DNA of 64,000 bases, taken from positions 281,044-345,043 of the forward strand of contig NZ_JAHRXF010000001.1 of the NCBI RefSeq assembly GCF_019104725.1, read 5' to 3'. Made by a program: the position numbers and the translations under genes. The stretch's first letter is position 1, and each line of letters opens with the position of its first letter. The DNA comes from Streptomyces corallincola (GTDB lineage: Bacteria > Actinomycetota > Actinomycetes > Streptomycetales > Streptomycetaceae). The notes beneath the pieces were generated by a model, which saw nothing but the letters and a program-made list of their open reading frames with translations, did no database searches and was not told the origin of the DNA. Of this stretch, positions 7,946-15,931 are shown in pieces.

Positions 7946-8938
7946 TTGTACACCGCACACACCGACCGCTACGCCGACATGCCCTACCGGCGCACCGGAA
8001 ACAGCGGACTGAAGCTCCCCGCGCTGTCGCTCGGCCTGTGGCACAACTTCGGCCCCGACCGCTCGGTCGAGACCCAGCGCGCCATCCTGCGCCGCGCCTT
8101 CGACCTCGGGGTCACCCACTTCGACCTGGCCAACAACTACGGCCCGCCGCCCGGCGCCGCCGAGTCCGCGCTCGGTGAGTTCCTGAAGTCCGACTTCGCC
8201 GCCTACCGCGACGAACTGGTCATCTCCACCAAGGCCGGCTACCTGATGTGGCCCGGCCCGTACGGCGAATGGGGCTCGCGCAAGTACGTCCTCTCCTCGC
8301 TGGACCAGAGCCTGAGCCGCATGGGCCTGGACTACGTGGACGTCTTCTACTCGCACCGCTTCGACCCGGACACTCCCCTTGAGGAGACGATGGGCGCGCT
8401 GCACACGGCCGTACAGCAGGGCAAGGCGCTCTACGTCGGCGTCTCCAACTACTCCGCCGAGCAGACCCGCGAGGCCGCCCGCATCCTCGCCGAGCTGGGC
8501 ACCCCGCTCCTCATCCACCAGCCCCGCTACTCGATGCTGGACCGCCGCCCCGAGGACGAGGGTGTGCTCGACGCGCTGGACGAGCTGAAGGTCGGCTCCA
8601 TCGCGTACTCCCCGCTGGAGCAGGGTCTGCTCACCGGGCGCTACCTCGACGGCATCCCGGAGGACTCCCGCGCCGCCGGTGACAGCCCCTTCCTCAAGTC
8701 GGAGGCGGTCACCGAGGAACTGGTCGGCCGGCTCCGCGCGCTCAACGACATCGCCGTCGAGCGCGGCCAGAGCCTCGCGCAGATGGCGCTGGCCTGGGTG
8801 CTGCGCGGAGGCAGGGTCACCTCCGCCCTGATCGGCGCGAGCAGCGCCCGGCAGGTCGAGGACAGCGTCGGCGCCATCCGGAACCTCGACTTCGACACCG
8901 ACGAACTGGCCCGCATCGACGCGATCGTGAAGGGCTGA
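7946..8938 (+). CDS. aldo/keto reductase, glyceraldehyde-3-phosphate reductase (YghZ/MgrA) type
   Basis: I chose the TTG at 7946 because CTGGAG sits 5 bases upstream and because the protein then begins MYTAHTDRYADMPYRRTG, the start I recall for this branch. The 330-aa product has Asp and Tyr in HFDLANNYG, Lys in ISTKAGY and His in YSHRFDP, the full AKR tetrad. MWPGPYGEWGSRKY matches the YghZ/potassium-channel-beta-like family. It likely reduces small phosphorylated or toxic aldehydes with NADPH. It is probably controlled by the divergent LysR gene. Confidence 0.88.
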   Translation: MYTAHTDRYADMPYRRTGNSGLKLPALSLGLWHNFGPDRSVETQRAILRRAFDLGVTHFDLANNYGPPPGAAESALGEFLKSDFAAYRDELVISTKAGYLMWPGPYGEWGSRKYVLSSLDQSLSRMGLDYVDVFYSHRFDPDTPLEETMGALHTAVQQGKALYVGVSNYSAEQTREAARILAELGTPLLIHQPRYSMLDRRPEDEGVLDALDELKVGSIAYSPLEQGLLTGRYLDGIPEDSRAAGDSPFLKSEAVTEELVGRLRALNDIAVERGQSLAQMALAWVLRGGRVTSALIGASSARQVEDSVGAIRNLDFDTDELARIDAIVKG

Positions 8939-9007
8939 CTTTCGGCGACTGCCGGAATGTCAAGGGCGCATTGACGCACACCGTGAATGCGCCCGCGTGA
9001 AAAAGTG

Positions 9008-9054
9008 CGCCGGTCGCCCCGAGGTGGTCAACCCACCTCCGGGCGACCGGCGCT
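9008..9054. terminator. strong bidirectional hairpin terminator
   Basis: A 21-base stem with one mismatch (GCGCCGGTCGCCC...GAGGTGG) closes on a 5-base loop TCAAC. AAAAA precedes it at 9001-9005, so in the minus direction the stem is followed by a U-run. It lies between the aldo/keto reductase (ends 8938) and the convergent SnoaL-like gene (ends 9247). The rest of the 308-base gap is simple GTTCCGT-rich sequence without a gene. Confidence 0.85.
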
Positions 9055-9222
9055 TCCCGTTTCCCCGATGCCCGAAACTCCGGGTGCGGAATTCACCACG
9101 CCCATGCCGTCGCCCGCCTCTCCCGCAATTCCGTGAGAGGGAACGATCAATTCCGCGCCGGCGGCCGTGTTCCGTGCGGCCTCGTTCCGTACCGGCGCGT
9201 TCCGTCCGCCGTGTTCGGTCCC

Positions 9223-9250
9223 GCCGTGTTCGTCAGGCCGTGTTCGTCAG
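9223..9250. repeat. 14-bp perfect tandem duplication
   Basis: GCCGTGTTCGTCAG occurs twice head to tail. The second copy reaches 2 bases into the stop region of the SnoaL-like gene, so the duplication created or preserved the present C terminus. Degenerate GTTCCGT words continue upstream to about 9170. Confidence 0.8.
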
Positions 9251-9627
9251 GCGGGCGGCATCCGGTCGAGGAAACCGAAGACCGAGCGGATGCGGTCCCC
9301 GTCGTCCAGCACGATGACGTCCGAACCCGCGACCGGCGCCGAACCGTCCGCGTCGTTGACCAGCTCCCAGCCGAAGCGTGCGATGTCGTGGTGGCCGTCC
9401 ACCGTGCCCCGCGGCCGGAAGGAGAAGCCGGGGAACTGCTGGTGCACGGCCGTGATCACCGCCGCGATCCCGGCGTGGCCGCGTACGTCGGCCAGCGGGT
9501 CGGTATAGCCCCCGTCCGGCGTCCAGGCGGCGGCCACCGCCTTCTCCAGCGCCTCCGGCTCCGCCGCGTTCCACGCCTCCAGGTAGCGGGCGACGGCGGC
9601 CTCGTAGCGGTTCGTGTTCTCGGACAT
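9247..9627 (-). CDS. SnoaL/NTF2-like fold protein
   Basis: The 126-aa protein begins with two helices (YEAAVARYLEAWNAAEPEALEKAVA), then WTPDGGYTDPLADVRGHAGI and a curved sheet ending VFGFLDRMPPA, the layout of single-domain NTF2-like (SnoaL, ketosteroid-isomerase-type) proteins. These bind small hydrophobic ligands or act as isomerases or cyclases. No biosynthetic partner is nearby, so function is unassigned. The ATG is preceded by GGAGG in the minus direction. Confidence 0.8.
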   Translation of the reverse strand: MSENTNRYEAAVARYLEAWNAAEPEALEKAVAAAWTPDGGYTDPLADVRGHAGIAAVITAVHQQFPGFSFRPRGTVDGHHDIARFGWELVNDADGSAPVAGSDVIVLDDGDRIRSVFGFLDRMPPA

Positions 9628-9738
9628 GGCGAATCAGCCTCCATCGGGAGTATCTGCCGGTGAATCTGCTGGTCAGCTACCGGAAAGCGGGTTTCCCCGG
9701 CCGGTGGCACCACCCTGCCCGAGCGGAGCGGCGGAGGT

Positions 9739-9757
9739 CGATTACCTCACGGGTAAT
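9739..9757. promoter_or_regulatory. inverted repeat in the divergent SnoaL/9942 intergenic region
   Basis: GATTACC-TCACG-GGTAATC has perfect 7-base arms. A second small dyad, CGAGT-GGCGAT-ACTCG, lies at 9849-9864. Both sit in an AT-richer 314-base stretch between divergent genes. They are probably regulator sites or promoter elements; no gene is visible in the stretch. Confidence 0.45.
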
Positions 9758-9941
9758 CACCCCTTTCCCGCCCGCCGTTCATTTTCGGCCAATGGCGAGG
9801 GTGAATATGCCAGGAGAGTGGCTAAAAAGTCATGGTGACAGTGTTTCCCGAGTGGCGATACTCGAAGTCGGGGGCACTTCTCACCGCAGCGGAGCCGCAA
9901 CAATTAAAGGGGGCACCAGCGATGCGTTCGGGGGAGTGATC

Positions 9942-10352
9942 GTGCACGACGAATTCCTGTGCCATGTCACCGCGTACGGCACCTGCGACGGCCGCCGGAT
10001 CGGCGTGCCGCTCGGGACGTACCGGGCGCCCACCCTGGCGCTCGCCCTGTGGTGGCTGCGCGACCGCGCCTCCTGGATCGCGGAGCGGCTGGACCCGGTG
10101 CCCGAGCGGCCCGCCTTCCCCGCCGGGGCGCTGGTGCCCGTGGCGGCGGGTGTGGCCGACGTACCCGCGCTGCTGCGCGCCTGGTGCGCCGACACCGCCC
10201 GGCAGGACCTGGTCGCGGAGGAACTCGCCGGGGGGCGGCTGGTGCGGATCGCGGCGTGCGACGACACCACCGAGTACGAACTGCTCGCGGAGTCCATCGA
10301 CGCCCTGCGGATGCAGCGCACGGTGCCCGCCCTCGTCGTCCCCGTCGCCTGA
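9942..10352 (+). CDS. hypothetical protein, 136 aa, small soluble
   Basis: I chose the GTG at 9942 because GGGGGAG lies 6 bases before it; an in-frame GTG at 9936 abuts that site. The protein starts MHDEFLCHVTAYGTCDGRRIG, is soluble, Trp/Arg-rich in the middle (LALWWLRDRASWIAERLDP), and ends with strands and helices LAESIDALRMQRTVPALVVPVA. I do not recognise the family. It precedes an RsbW-like HATPase gene, separated by a 54-bp palindrome. Third-position GC is high and even, supporting a real gene. Confidence 0.65.
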   Translation: MHDEFLCHVTAYGTCDGRRIGVPLGTYRAPTLALALWWLRDRASWIAERLDPVPERPAFPAGALVPVAAGVADVPALLRAWCADTARQDLVAEELAGGRLVRIAACDDTTEYELLAESIDALRMQRTVPALVVPVA

Positions 10353-10474
10353 CACGTGTCGGCACCCGGCCCGGCCGTGCTCCGGGTGGCCGGTATTCGT
10401 CTTCGGCCACGGCCCCGGCCCTCCCGTGACCAGCCCGATGCGGCATCCGGGGACGGGCTGGGGGACGATGGGAG

Positions 10475-10528
10475 CCGTACGGCCCTGCGCGAGCGGGCGG
10501 GCCCGCCCGCTCGCGCAGGGCCGTACGG
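10475..10528. terminator. 54-bp perfect palindrome (27-bp arms, no loop)
   Basis: Positions 10475-10501 are the exact reverse complement of 10502-10528; the arms run from CCGTACGGCCCTGCG to the GGGCGGGCCCGCCC centre. It lies 123 bases after the 9942 gene and before a sigma-B-type promoter, so as RNA it would be a very strong terminator for the upstream gene. Perfect symmetry with no spacer is unusual for a terminator; a protein-binding or recombination role is possible. Confidence 0.7.
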
Positions 10529-10536
10529 ACCGGATG

Positions 10537-10561
10537 GACTGCGGACCGCCGTCCGGGGTAC
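10537..10561 (+). promoter_or_regulatory. sigma-B-type promoter match
   Basis: GACT, a 15-base spacer and GGGTAC match the GNNT-N14-16-GGGTAY pattern known for sigma-B-family promoters in Streptomyces. Transcription would start near 10570, about 45 bases before the HATPase gene. The same pattern occurs twice upstream of the facing sigma gene. Confidence 0.5.
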
Positions 10562-10613
10562 GAGGACAGGTGCAACAGCGACCGGGTTGACCGGGCCTTC
10601 GAGAGAGACACGT

Positions 10614-11063
10614 ATGACCGAGTACCTGGGCGAGGCAGTGATACCTACTGGTTTCGACATACCCGTGGAACCGCTGCGACGCGCGGCGCACTACACCGGT
10701 GAGCCCGGCTGCATCGCCGAGGCCCGTGCCTTCGCCGACCAGTTCCTGAGCCGACTGAGCACCGAGTGGTGCGCCACCATCGACGACCGCACGGTCGGCG
10801 ATCTGATGCTCGTGGTCAGCGAGCTGGTCACCAACGCCGACCAGCACAGCAGCGGCCCGTACATCCTGGAGCTCGAAGGCACCGACGCGCTGGTCCGGGT
10901 CGCGGTCTACGACAGCAGCTCGGCGCTGCCCCGGCGGTTCCCGAAGAACCCCGAGCGGATCGGGCGGCACGGTCTGGAGATCGTGCACGCGGTGGCCGCC
11001 GAGGTCACCGTGGAGCGGGTGCCGGTGGGCAAGCGGGTCAGCGCCCGCGTCGCCCTGCGCTGA
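10614..11063 (+). CDS. RsbW-like HATPase protein (anti-sigma/serine-kinase family)
   Basis: The 149-aa protein has the GHKL ATPase N-box LMLVVSELVTNADQHS near residues 64-79 and a G2-like IGRHGLEIVHAV near residue 118; the G1 box is degenerate (YDSSSA). Such single-domain HATPases bind ATP and can sequester a sigma factor or phosphorylate an anti-anti-sigma partner. I chose the ATG at 10614 from GAGAGAGA just upstream. It faces a sigma-B/F-family gene (stop to stop 105 bases) and carries a matching promoter, so that sigma factor is its likeliest target, by inference only. Confidence 0.82.
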   Translation: MTEYLGEAVIPTGFDIPVEPLRRAAHYTGEPGCIAEARAFADQFLSRLSTEWCATIDDRTVGDLMLVVSELVTNADQHSSGPYILELEGTDALVRVAVYDSSSALPRRFPKNPERIGRHGLEIVHAVAAEVTVERVPVGKRVSARVALR

Positions 11064-11101
11064 GCCCCACCGCCGGGCACGGCGGGCGACGGCATGACGA
11101 A

Positions 11102-11128
11102 GGCCCGGACGGGAGAACCGTCCGGGCC
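11102..11128. terminator. bidirectional hairpin between convergent genes
   Basis: GGCCCGGACGG and CCGTCCGGGCC form a perfect 11-bp stem around GAGAA. It sits between the ends of the HATPase gene (11063) and the sigma gene (11168). Confidence 0.8.
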
Positions 11129-11167
11129 CTGTGTGTCACCCGGCGCACCCGGCCGTACCGCCCTGGA

Positions 11168-12058
11168 TCAGGCGCAGCCGAGTTCGCCCAGCATGCCCGT
11201 GCGCAGGCGCAGGATGATCCGCTTGATCAGCCGGGAGACGTGCATCTGCGAGCAGCCCAGCCGCTCACCGATCTCCGCCTGGGTGGCCTCCTCCACGAAC
11301 CGCAGGTGCAGGATCTCGCGGTCGCGGTCGCTCAGCTCGGCCATCAGCGGGGCCAGCGCGTGGAAGTCTTCCACCAGCAGCAGGCGCTCCTCCTCGACCC
11401 CGATGAAGTCCGCGAGCACCGCCTCGCCGTCCTCCCGGCCGTCACCGGTGAGCGCGGCATCGAGGGAGGCCGAGTTGTAGCCGTTCGAGGCGAGCCGGGC
11501 CTCGACCACCTCGTCCTGGCTGACGTTCATCAGCGTCGCCAGTTCCGCGAGCGTCGGCTCACGGTCCAGACGGCTGGACAGCTCCTCGCGGGCCCGCGCC
11601 AGCTCCACCCGCATCTCCTGGAGCCGCCGGGGCACGTGCACCGCCCAGGTGGTGTCCCGGAAGAACCGCTTGATCTCACCGACGATGTAGGGCAGCGCGA
11701 AGGAGGTGAACTCGACCTCACGGGCCAGCTCGAAGCGGTCGATCGCCTTGATCAAACCGATCATGCCGGTCTGGACGATGTCCTCCATGTCGTCCCCGCG
11801 ATTGCGGAAGCGTCCGGCGGCGAAGCGGACCAGCGACATGTTCATCTCGATGAGGGTGTTGCGCGCGTACTGGTACTCCCGCGTGCCCTCCTCCAGCTCG
11901 GTCAGCCGCCGGAAGAACTGGCGGGACAGCTCCCGCGCGTCGCGCGGCGCGACCGCTGCCGGGTCCGCGATGCCCGGCAGGCCCGCGTGGCCCGCCCGGT
12001 CGTACTCGCTCTGTTCCTCGACCCCTGCCTGTGACCGGTACGTCCCGGCGGTCTTCAT
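11168..12058 (-). CDS. RNA polymerase sigma factor, sigma-B/F/G family
   Basis: The 296-aa product has sigma region 2 (NMSLVRFAAGRF, then MEDIVQTGMIGLIKAIDRFE and FTSFALPYIVGEIKRFFRD), region 3 (VPRRLQEMRVEL to LMNVSQDEVVEA) and region 4 (LSDRDREILHLRFVEEATQA plus the helix-turn-helix GERLGCSQMHVSRLIKRI). This is the general-stress and differentiation sigma family, normally held by RsbW-type anti-sigma factors. I chose the ATG at 12058 because GGGAGAGG precedes it; the longer frame reads through promoter DNA. Two sigma-B-type promoters upstream suggest self-activation. The paralogue (sigB, F, G and others) was not resolved. Confidence 0.92.
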   Translation of the reverse strand: MKTAGTYRSQAGVEEQSEYDRAGHAGLPGIADPAAVAPRDARELSRQFFRRLTELEEGTREYQYARNTLIEMNMSLVRFAAGRFRNRGDDMEDIVQTGMIGLIKAIDRFELAREVEFTSFALPYIVGEIKRFFRDTTWAVHVPRRLQEMRVELARAREELSSRLDREPTLAELATLMNVSQDEVVEARLASNGYNSASLDAALTGDGREDGEAVLADFIGVEEERLLLVEDFHALAPLMAELSDRDREILHLRFVEEATQAEIGERLGCSQMHVSRLIKRIILRLRTGMLGELGCA

Positions 12059-12155
12059 TGCCTCTCCCACGTGAGTCACGGTGCTGCGTTCGGCCTTCTG
12101 TGGCCTCTGTCTACCCGATCGTGCCGACCTCCCGGCCCGCACGAGTGGCCCCCGA

Positions 12156-12180
12156 ATACCCGGATCGCGCGCTTCCACTC
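12156..12180 (-). promoter_or_regulatory. sigma-B-type promoter for the sigma gene (proximal)
   Basis: On the minus strand GAGT, 15 bases, GGGTAT match GNNT-N14-16-GGGTAY. It lies about 100 bases upstream of the sigma start, implying autoregulation or control by a paralogue. Confidence 0.5.
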
Positions 12181-12218
12181 CTGCCGGGCACCCTCCGGAC
12201 GCTCTGCTCACGGGGCGA

Positions 12219-12243
12219 GTACCCGCCGTTACGCCTCGCATAC
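12219..12243 (-). promoter_or_regulatory. sigma-B-type promoter for the sigma gene (distal)
   Basis: On the minus strand GTAT, 15 bases, GGGTAC match the same pattern, 63 bases further out. Two matches with identical spacing in one 300-base gap make chance less likely. Confidence 0.5.
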
Positions 12244-12359
12244 GTCGAATTCCGGCCGTACCCGTGCGTTGACCCGTACGGGTGACGGGCCGATGAGTTC
12301 CGCGGGCCGGCCCGGTCTGCAGGGGTGACCGTGTTCCACGTCCCGCTGGGAGGCCCCGC

Positions 12360-12842
12360 ATGAGCACCGACGGATTCACGACCTGCCTCTGGTTCGACGG
12401 GCGCGCGCAGGAGGCCGCCGAGTTCTACGTCTCGGTCTTCAAGGACTCCTCGCTCGGCCGGATCAGCCACTACACCGAGGAGGGGCCCGGAGAGCCCGGT
12501 TCCGTGCTGGGGGTGGAGTTCACCGCCAACGGCCAGCGGTTCTTCGCCCTCAACGGCGGCCCCCAGTTCACCTTCGACGAGGCCGTCTCCTTCCAGATCC
12601 ACTGCGCCGACCAGCGGGAGATCGACCACTACTGGAGCAGGCTCACCGAGGGCGGCGGCGCGGGCGGGCACTGCGGCTGGCTGACCGACCGGTTCGGGCT
12701 CAGCTGGCAGGTCGTCTACGCCCCGGTCGTCGAGATGATCACCGACCCGGACCCGGAGCGCGCCTCCCGCACCGTCCGGGCCCTGTACGGCATGCGCAAG
12801 CTGGACGCCGCCGCGCTGGAGCGGGCGTACGCGGGGGAGTGA
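12360..12842 (+). CDS. VOC / PhnB-like (3-dmu-9_3-mt domain) protein
   Basis: The 160-aa protein begins TTCLWFDGRAQEAAEFYVSVF and contains GVEFTANGQRFFALNGGP and FSFQIHCADQREIDHYW, followed by CGWLTDRFGLSWQVVY. This is the pattern of PhnB-like proteins once annotated as 3-demethylubiquinone methyltransferases, although the fold is vicinal-oxygen-chelate and no methyltransferase function is implied. GGGAGG lies 7 bases upstream of the ATG. Substrate unknown. Confidence 0.85.
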   Translation: MSTDGFTTCLWFDGRAQEAAEFYVSVFKDSSLGRISHYTEEGPGEPGSVLGVEFTANGQRFFALNGGPQFTFDEAVSFQIHCADQREIDHYWSRLTEGGGAGGHCGWLTDRFGLSWQVVYAPVVEMITDPDPERASRTVRALYGMRKLDAAALERAYAGE

Positions 12843-12982
12843 GCGGGCGTACGGCCGGGAGCGGCGGCACCTCCCGCGCCGCGCTCCCGGCCCGGCCGGG
12901 TGGGCGAGCGGGGCGGGCGCGGGTTGGCTAGCGTGAAGTGCGGGACCGACCACCGTCTGACCGAACCGAGAGGGCCGCGGAC

Positions 12983-13777
12983 ATGGCCGTGCAACCTGAG
13001 GGAACCCCCATCTGGGCGGACGCGATGTTCACCGACCTGGAGGGCGCCAAACGCTTCTACGGCGAGGTGCTCGGCTGGACGTTCGGCGAGTCCGCCGCGG
13101 AGTACGGCAGCTACACGCAGGCGTACGCCGACGGCAGGGCGGTCGCCGCCGTCGTGCCGCCGATGCCCGGCCAGGAGGGGCAGTCCCGGTGGTGCCTGTA
13201 CTTCGCCTCCCCGGACGCCTCCGCCGCCGCCGCGCGGGTCACGGAGGCGGGCGGCGAGGTGCTGTTGGAACCCATGCGCGTCGGTGACTTCGGCACCATG
13301 TGCCTGGCCCGCGAGCCCGGCGGCGCGGTCTTCGGCATCTGGCAGGGCGGCGTCCACGAGGGCTTCGAGGCCGTCGCCGTCCCCGGCGCCTACTGCTGGG
13401 CCGAGGTGTACACACGCGACCCGGAGCGCACGGACCCCTTCCTGACCTCACTCTTTCCCTACCGGATGAAGCGGATGGACGACGAGGGCGTGGACTTCGC
13501 GGTCTTCGACCTCGGCCAGGACCCCGTCCTCGGCCGGATGCGGATGACCGGAGAGTTCCCGCCCGAGGTGCCCTCGTACGTCAACGTGTACTTCACCGTG
13601 CCCGACTGCGACGTGGCGGTGGCACGGGCCGTCGAACTCGGCGCCGTTCTCCGCTTCGGCCCCATGACCAGCCCGTTCGGCCGGTTCGCCGCGCTCAGCG
13701 ACCCGCAGGGGGCCAACTTCTCCGTCATCGACGTCACCACCACCGAGGGGGACGGCCCCGCGCTCACGGAGGTCTGA
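12983..13777 (+). CDS. tandem-VOC-domain protein
   Basis: The 264-aa protein has two VOC modules: residues about 8-125 (PIWADAMFTDLEGAKRFYGEV to GGAVFGIWQ) and 135-255 (CWAEVYTRDPERTDPFLTSLF to DPQGANFSVID). I chose the ATG at 12983 because GAGAGGG lies 8 bases upstream and the N terminus then matches the domain start; a TAGCGT -10-like box lies at 12929. Two-domain VOC proteins of this type are common in Streptomyces, often called glyoxalase/hydroxylase-like. The function is unassigned. Confidence 0.85.
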   Translation: MAVQPEGTPIWADAMFTDLEGAKRFYGEVLGWTFGESAAEYGSYTQAYADGRAVAAVVPPMPGQEGQSRWCLYFASPDASAAAARVTEAGGEVLLEPMRVGDFGTMCLAREPGGAVFGIWQGGVHEGFEAVAVPGAYCWAEVYTRDPERTDPFLTSLFPYRMKRMDDEGVDFAVFDLGQDPVLGRMRMTGEFPPEVPSYVNVYFTVPDCDVAVARAVELGAVLRFGPMTSPFGRFAALSDPQGANFSVIDVTTTEGDGPALTEV

Positions 13778-13833
13778 CCCGGAGCCGCGCCCGCCCGTCC
13801 GCCGGTCCGGGCGGGCGTGGCATGATCGGGCGC

Positions 13834-14535
13834 ATGCGTGAACGAGTGGTGGCCGCGTGCGACGGGGCTTCGAAGGGGAACCCCGGACCGGCCGGATGGG
13901 CGTGGGTGGTCTCGGACGACGACGAGCGGACCGCCGCCCGCTGGGAGGCCGGGCCGCTGGGCCGGGCCACCAACAACGTGGCCGAACTCACCGCCCTGGA
14001 ACGGCTGCTCACCGCCGTCGATCCGGACGTGCCGCTGGAGATCCGGATGGACTCCCAGTACGCCATGAAGGCCGTCACCACCTGGCTGCCCGGCTGGAAG
14101 CGCAACGGCTGGCGGACCTCCGGCGGCAAGCCGGTCGCCAACCAGGAACTCGTGGTCCGCATCGACGCCCTGCTCGACGGCCGCACCGTGGACTTCCGCT
14201 ACGTCCCCGCCCACCAGGTGGACGGCGACCCGCTGAACGACTTCGCCGACCGCGCCGCCAGCCAGGCCGCCGTCGCCCAGGAACCCGCGGGCAGCGCACT
14301 CGACTCCCCGGAGCCGCCGCCGTCCCCCGACACCCCCAGGTCCAAGCCGTCCGGCGCGGCGCGCCGCAAGCCGTCCGGCGGCGGCACGGGTACGGCCTCC
14401 ACCGGCTCCGCGCGCACCATCAAGGCGAAGTTCCCCGGCCACTGCCTGTGCGGGCGCTCCTACGCGGCGGGTGAGCCCATCGCCAAGAACGCGCAGGGGT
14501 GGGGACACCCCGAGTGCCGGTCCACCGGGGCCTGA
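13834..14535 (+). CDS. rnhA: ribonuclease HI with a C-terminal Cys/His module
   Basis: Residues 1-145 form an RNase HI domain that cleaves RNA in RNA-DNA hybrids. The catalytic acids are Asp10 (ACDGASKGNPG), Glu51 (NNVAELTALE), Asp73 (IRMDSQYAMK) and Asp136 near VDGDPLNDFAD, with His127 in VPAHQ. A Ser/Pro-rich linker (about 148-195) leads to a 35-residue tail with HCLCGRSY and GHPEC, a possible zinc site. The ATG at 13822 is an alternative start. The 233-aa length exceeds the usual 150-160 because of the tail. Confidence 0.92.
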   Translation: MRERVVAACDGASKGNPGPAGWAWVVSDDDERTAARWEAGPLGRATNNVAELTALERLLTAVDPDVPLEIRMDSQYAMKAVTTWLPGWKRNGWRTSGGKPVANQELVVRIDALLDGRTVDFRYVPAHQVDGDPLNDFADRAASQAAVAQEPAGSALDSPEPPPSPDTPRSKPSGAARRKPSGGGTGTASTGSARTIKAKFPGHCLCGRSYAAGEPIAKNAQGWGHPECRSTGA

Positions 14536-14668
14536 GCACCGGCCCGCCGGGTCCCCCTCCGGCCGCGTCAACCCGCTGAACCACCGCGCCGCGCGCGGTC
14601 GTTCGGCACACCCCCGTCCTGCTACCGTGCGGCGCCGAACAATCACTTCGAGTCACTGGGGCGCGCGC

Positions 14669-15931
14669 GTGAAGGTCGTCTGTGTCGGAGGCGGGCCGGG
14701 CGGCCTGTACCTCGCCATCCTGCTCAAGCGGCAGGACCCGTCCCACGACATCACCGTCCACGAGCGCTGCGCCGAGGGCGCCACGTACGGCTGGGGCGTG
14801 ACCTACTGGCGCGGTCTGCTGGACCGGCTGCACGCCCTCGACCCCGAGTCGGCCCGCGCCGTCGAGGACGCCTCGGTGCGCTGGGACCAGGGTGTCGCCC
14901 ACATCGGGGACCGGCTCACCCGGCAGCCCGGCGACACCGGCCACGGCATCGGCCGGCACCGGCTGCTGAAGATCCTCGCCGACCGCGCCCGCGAGCTGGG
15001 CGTCCGTGTCGAGTTCGAGAGCGGCGTCGGCGCGGACGCCGTGCCGGACGCGGATCTGGTCGTCGCCGCCGACGGGGTGCACAGCGCCCTGCGCACCGCG
15101 CACGCCGACCACCACGGCACCCGGCTCACCGAGGGGCGCAACCCCTACATCTGGCTCGGCACCACCAAGGTCTTCGACGCGTTCACCTTCGCCTTCGCGG
15201 AGACGGAGCACGGCTGGATCTGGGCCTACGGCTACCCCTACGACGACGAGCACAGCACCTGCGTCGTGGAGTGCGCCCCCGGGACACTCGCCGGACTCGG
15301 CCTGGACGCCGCCGACGAGGGCGAGGGGCTCGCCCTGCTGGAGAAGCTGTTCGCCGGGATTCTGGACGGACATCCCCTGCTCGCGGGGTCCTCCGCCGGG
15401 GCTCCCTCGGCCGGGTCCGCCTCGGCCTCCTCCGCAGGGTCCGCTTCGGCCGCGTCCTCCGGCGCCGGAGCCCGCTGGCTGCGGTTCCGCACGGTCACCA
15501 ACCGCTCCTGGCACCACGGCAACACCGTCCTGCTCGGGGACGCCGCCCACACCACGCACTACTCCATCGGCGCCGGTACCACCCTCGCCCTGGAGGACGC
15601 CATGTGCCTCGCGGACGCCCTCGGCACCCACTCCTCGGTGCCCGCCGCGCTGGCCGACTACGGGGCCCGGCGCCGTGCGGAACTGCTCTCCGCGCAGAGC
15701 GCCGCCCGGCACAGCGCCCAGTGGTACGAACACCTGCCCCGCTACATCGGCCTGCCCCCGCACCGCATGTTCGCCCTGCTCGGCCAGCGCCACTCGCCCC
15801 TGCTGCCGTACGTCCCGCCGCAGCTCTACTACGGCCTCGACCGGGCCGTGGGACGCCTTGAGGTGCTGCGCCGCCTCAAGCGCTGGGCGGGACCCCGCGC
15901 GGCCCGCGCCCTTCAGGGGCGCCGGAGCTAG
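14669..15931 (+). CDS. FAD-dependent aromatic monooxygenase (anthraniloyl-CoA monooxygenase N-domain/VioD-like)
   Basis: The 420-aa protein starts MKVVCVGGGPGGLYLAI, an N-terminal FAD-binding GxGxxG, then HERCAEGATYGWGVTYW, GIGRHRLLKIL, VVAADGVHSALR, and the second FAD motif LLGDAAHTTHYSIGAG near residue 290. GWGVTYW is shared with VioD and the anthraniloyl-CoA monooxygenase N-terminal domain, so aromatic hydroxylation is likely. GTG start; no partner suggests the substrate. About 30 Ala/Ser/Gly residues (239-268) interrupt the fold between the two FAD motifs, absent from typical relatives. Confidence 0.85.
   Translation: MKVVCVGGGPGGLYLAILLKRQDPSHDITVHERCAEGATYGWGVTYWRGLLDRLHALDPESARAVEDASVRWDQGVAHIGDRLTRQPGDTGHGIGRHRLLKILADRARELGVRVEFESGVGADAVPDADLVVAADGVHSALRTAHADHHGTRLTEGRNPYIWLGTTKVFDAFTFAFAETEHGWIWAYGYPYDDEHSTCVVECAPGTLAGLGLDAADEGEGLALLEKLFAGILDGHPLLAGSSAGAPSAGSASASSAGSASAASSGAGARWLRFRTVTNRSWHHGNTVLLGDAAHTTHYSIGAGTTLALEDAMCLADALGTHSSVPAALADYGARRRAELLSAQSAARHSAQWYEHLPRYIGLPPHRMFALLGQRHSPLLPYVPPQLYYGLDRAVGRLEVLRRLKRWAGPRAARALQGRRS

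Noticed and set aside
11099..11133. Possible small RNA between the HATPase and sigma genes
   Set aside because: The hairpin is fully explained as the shared terminator of two convergent genes; no separate promoter is visible.
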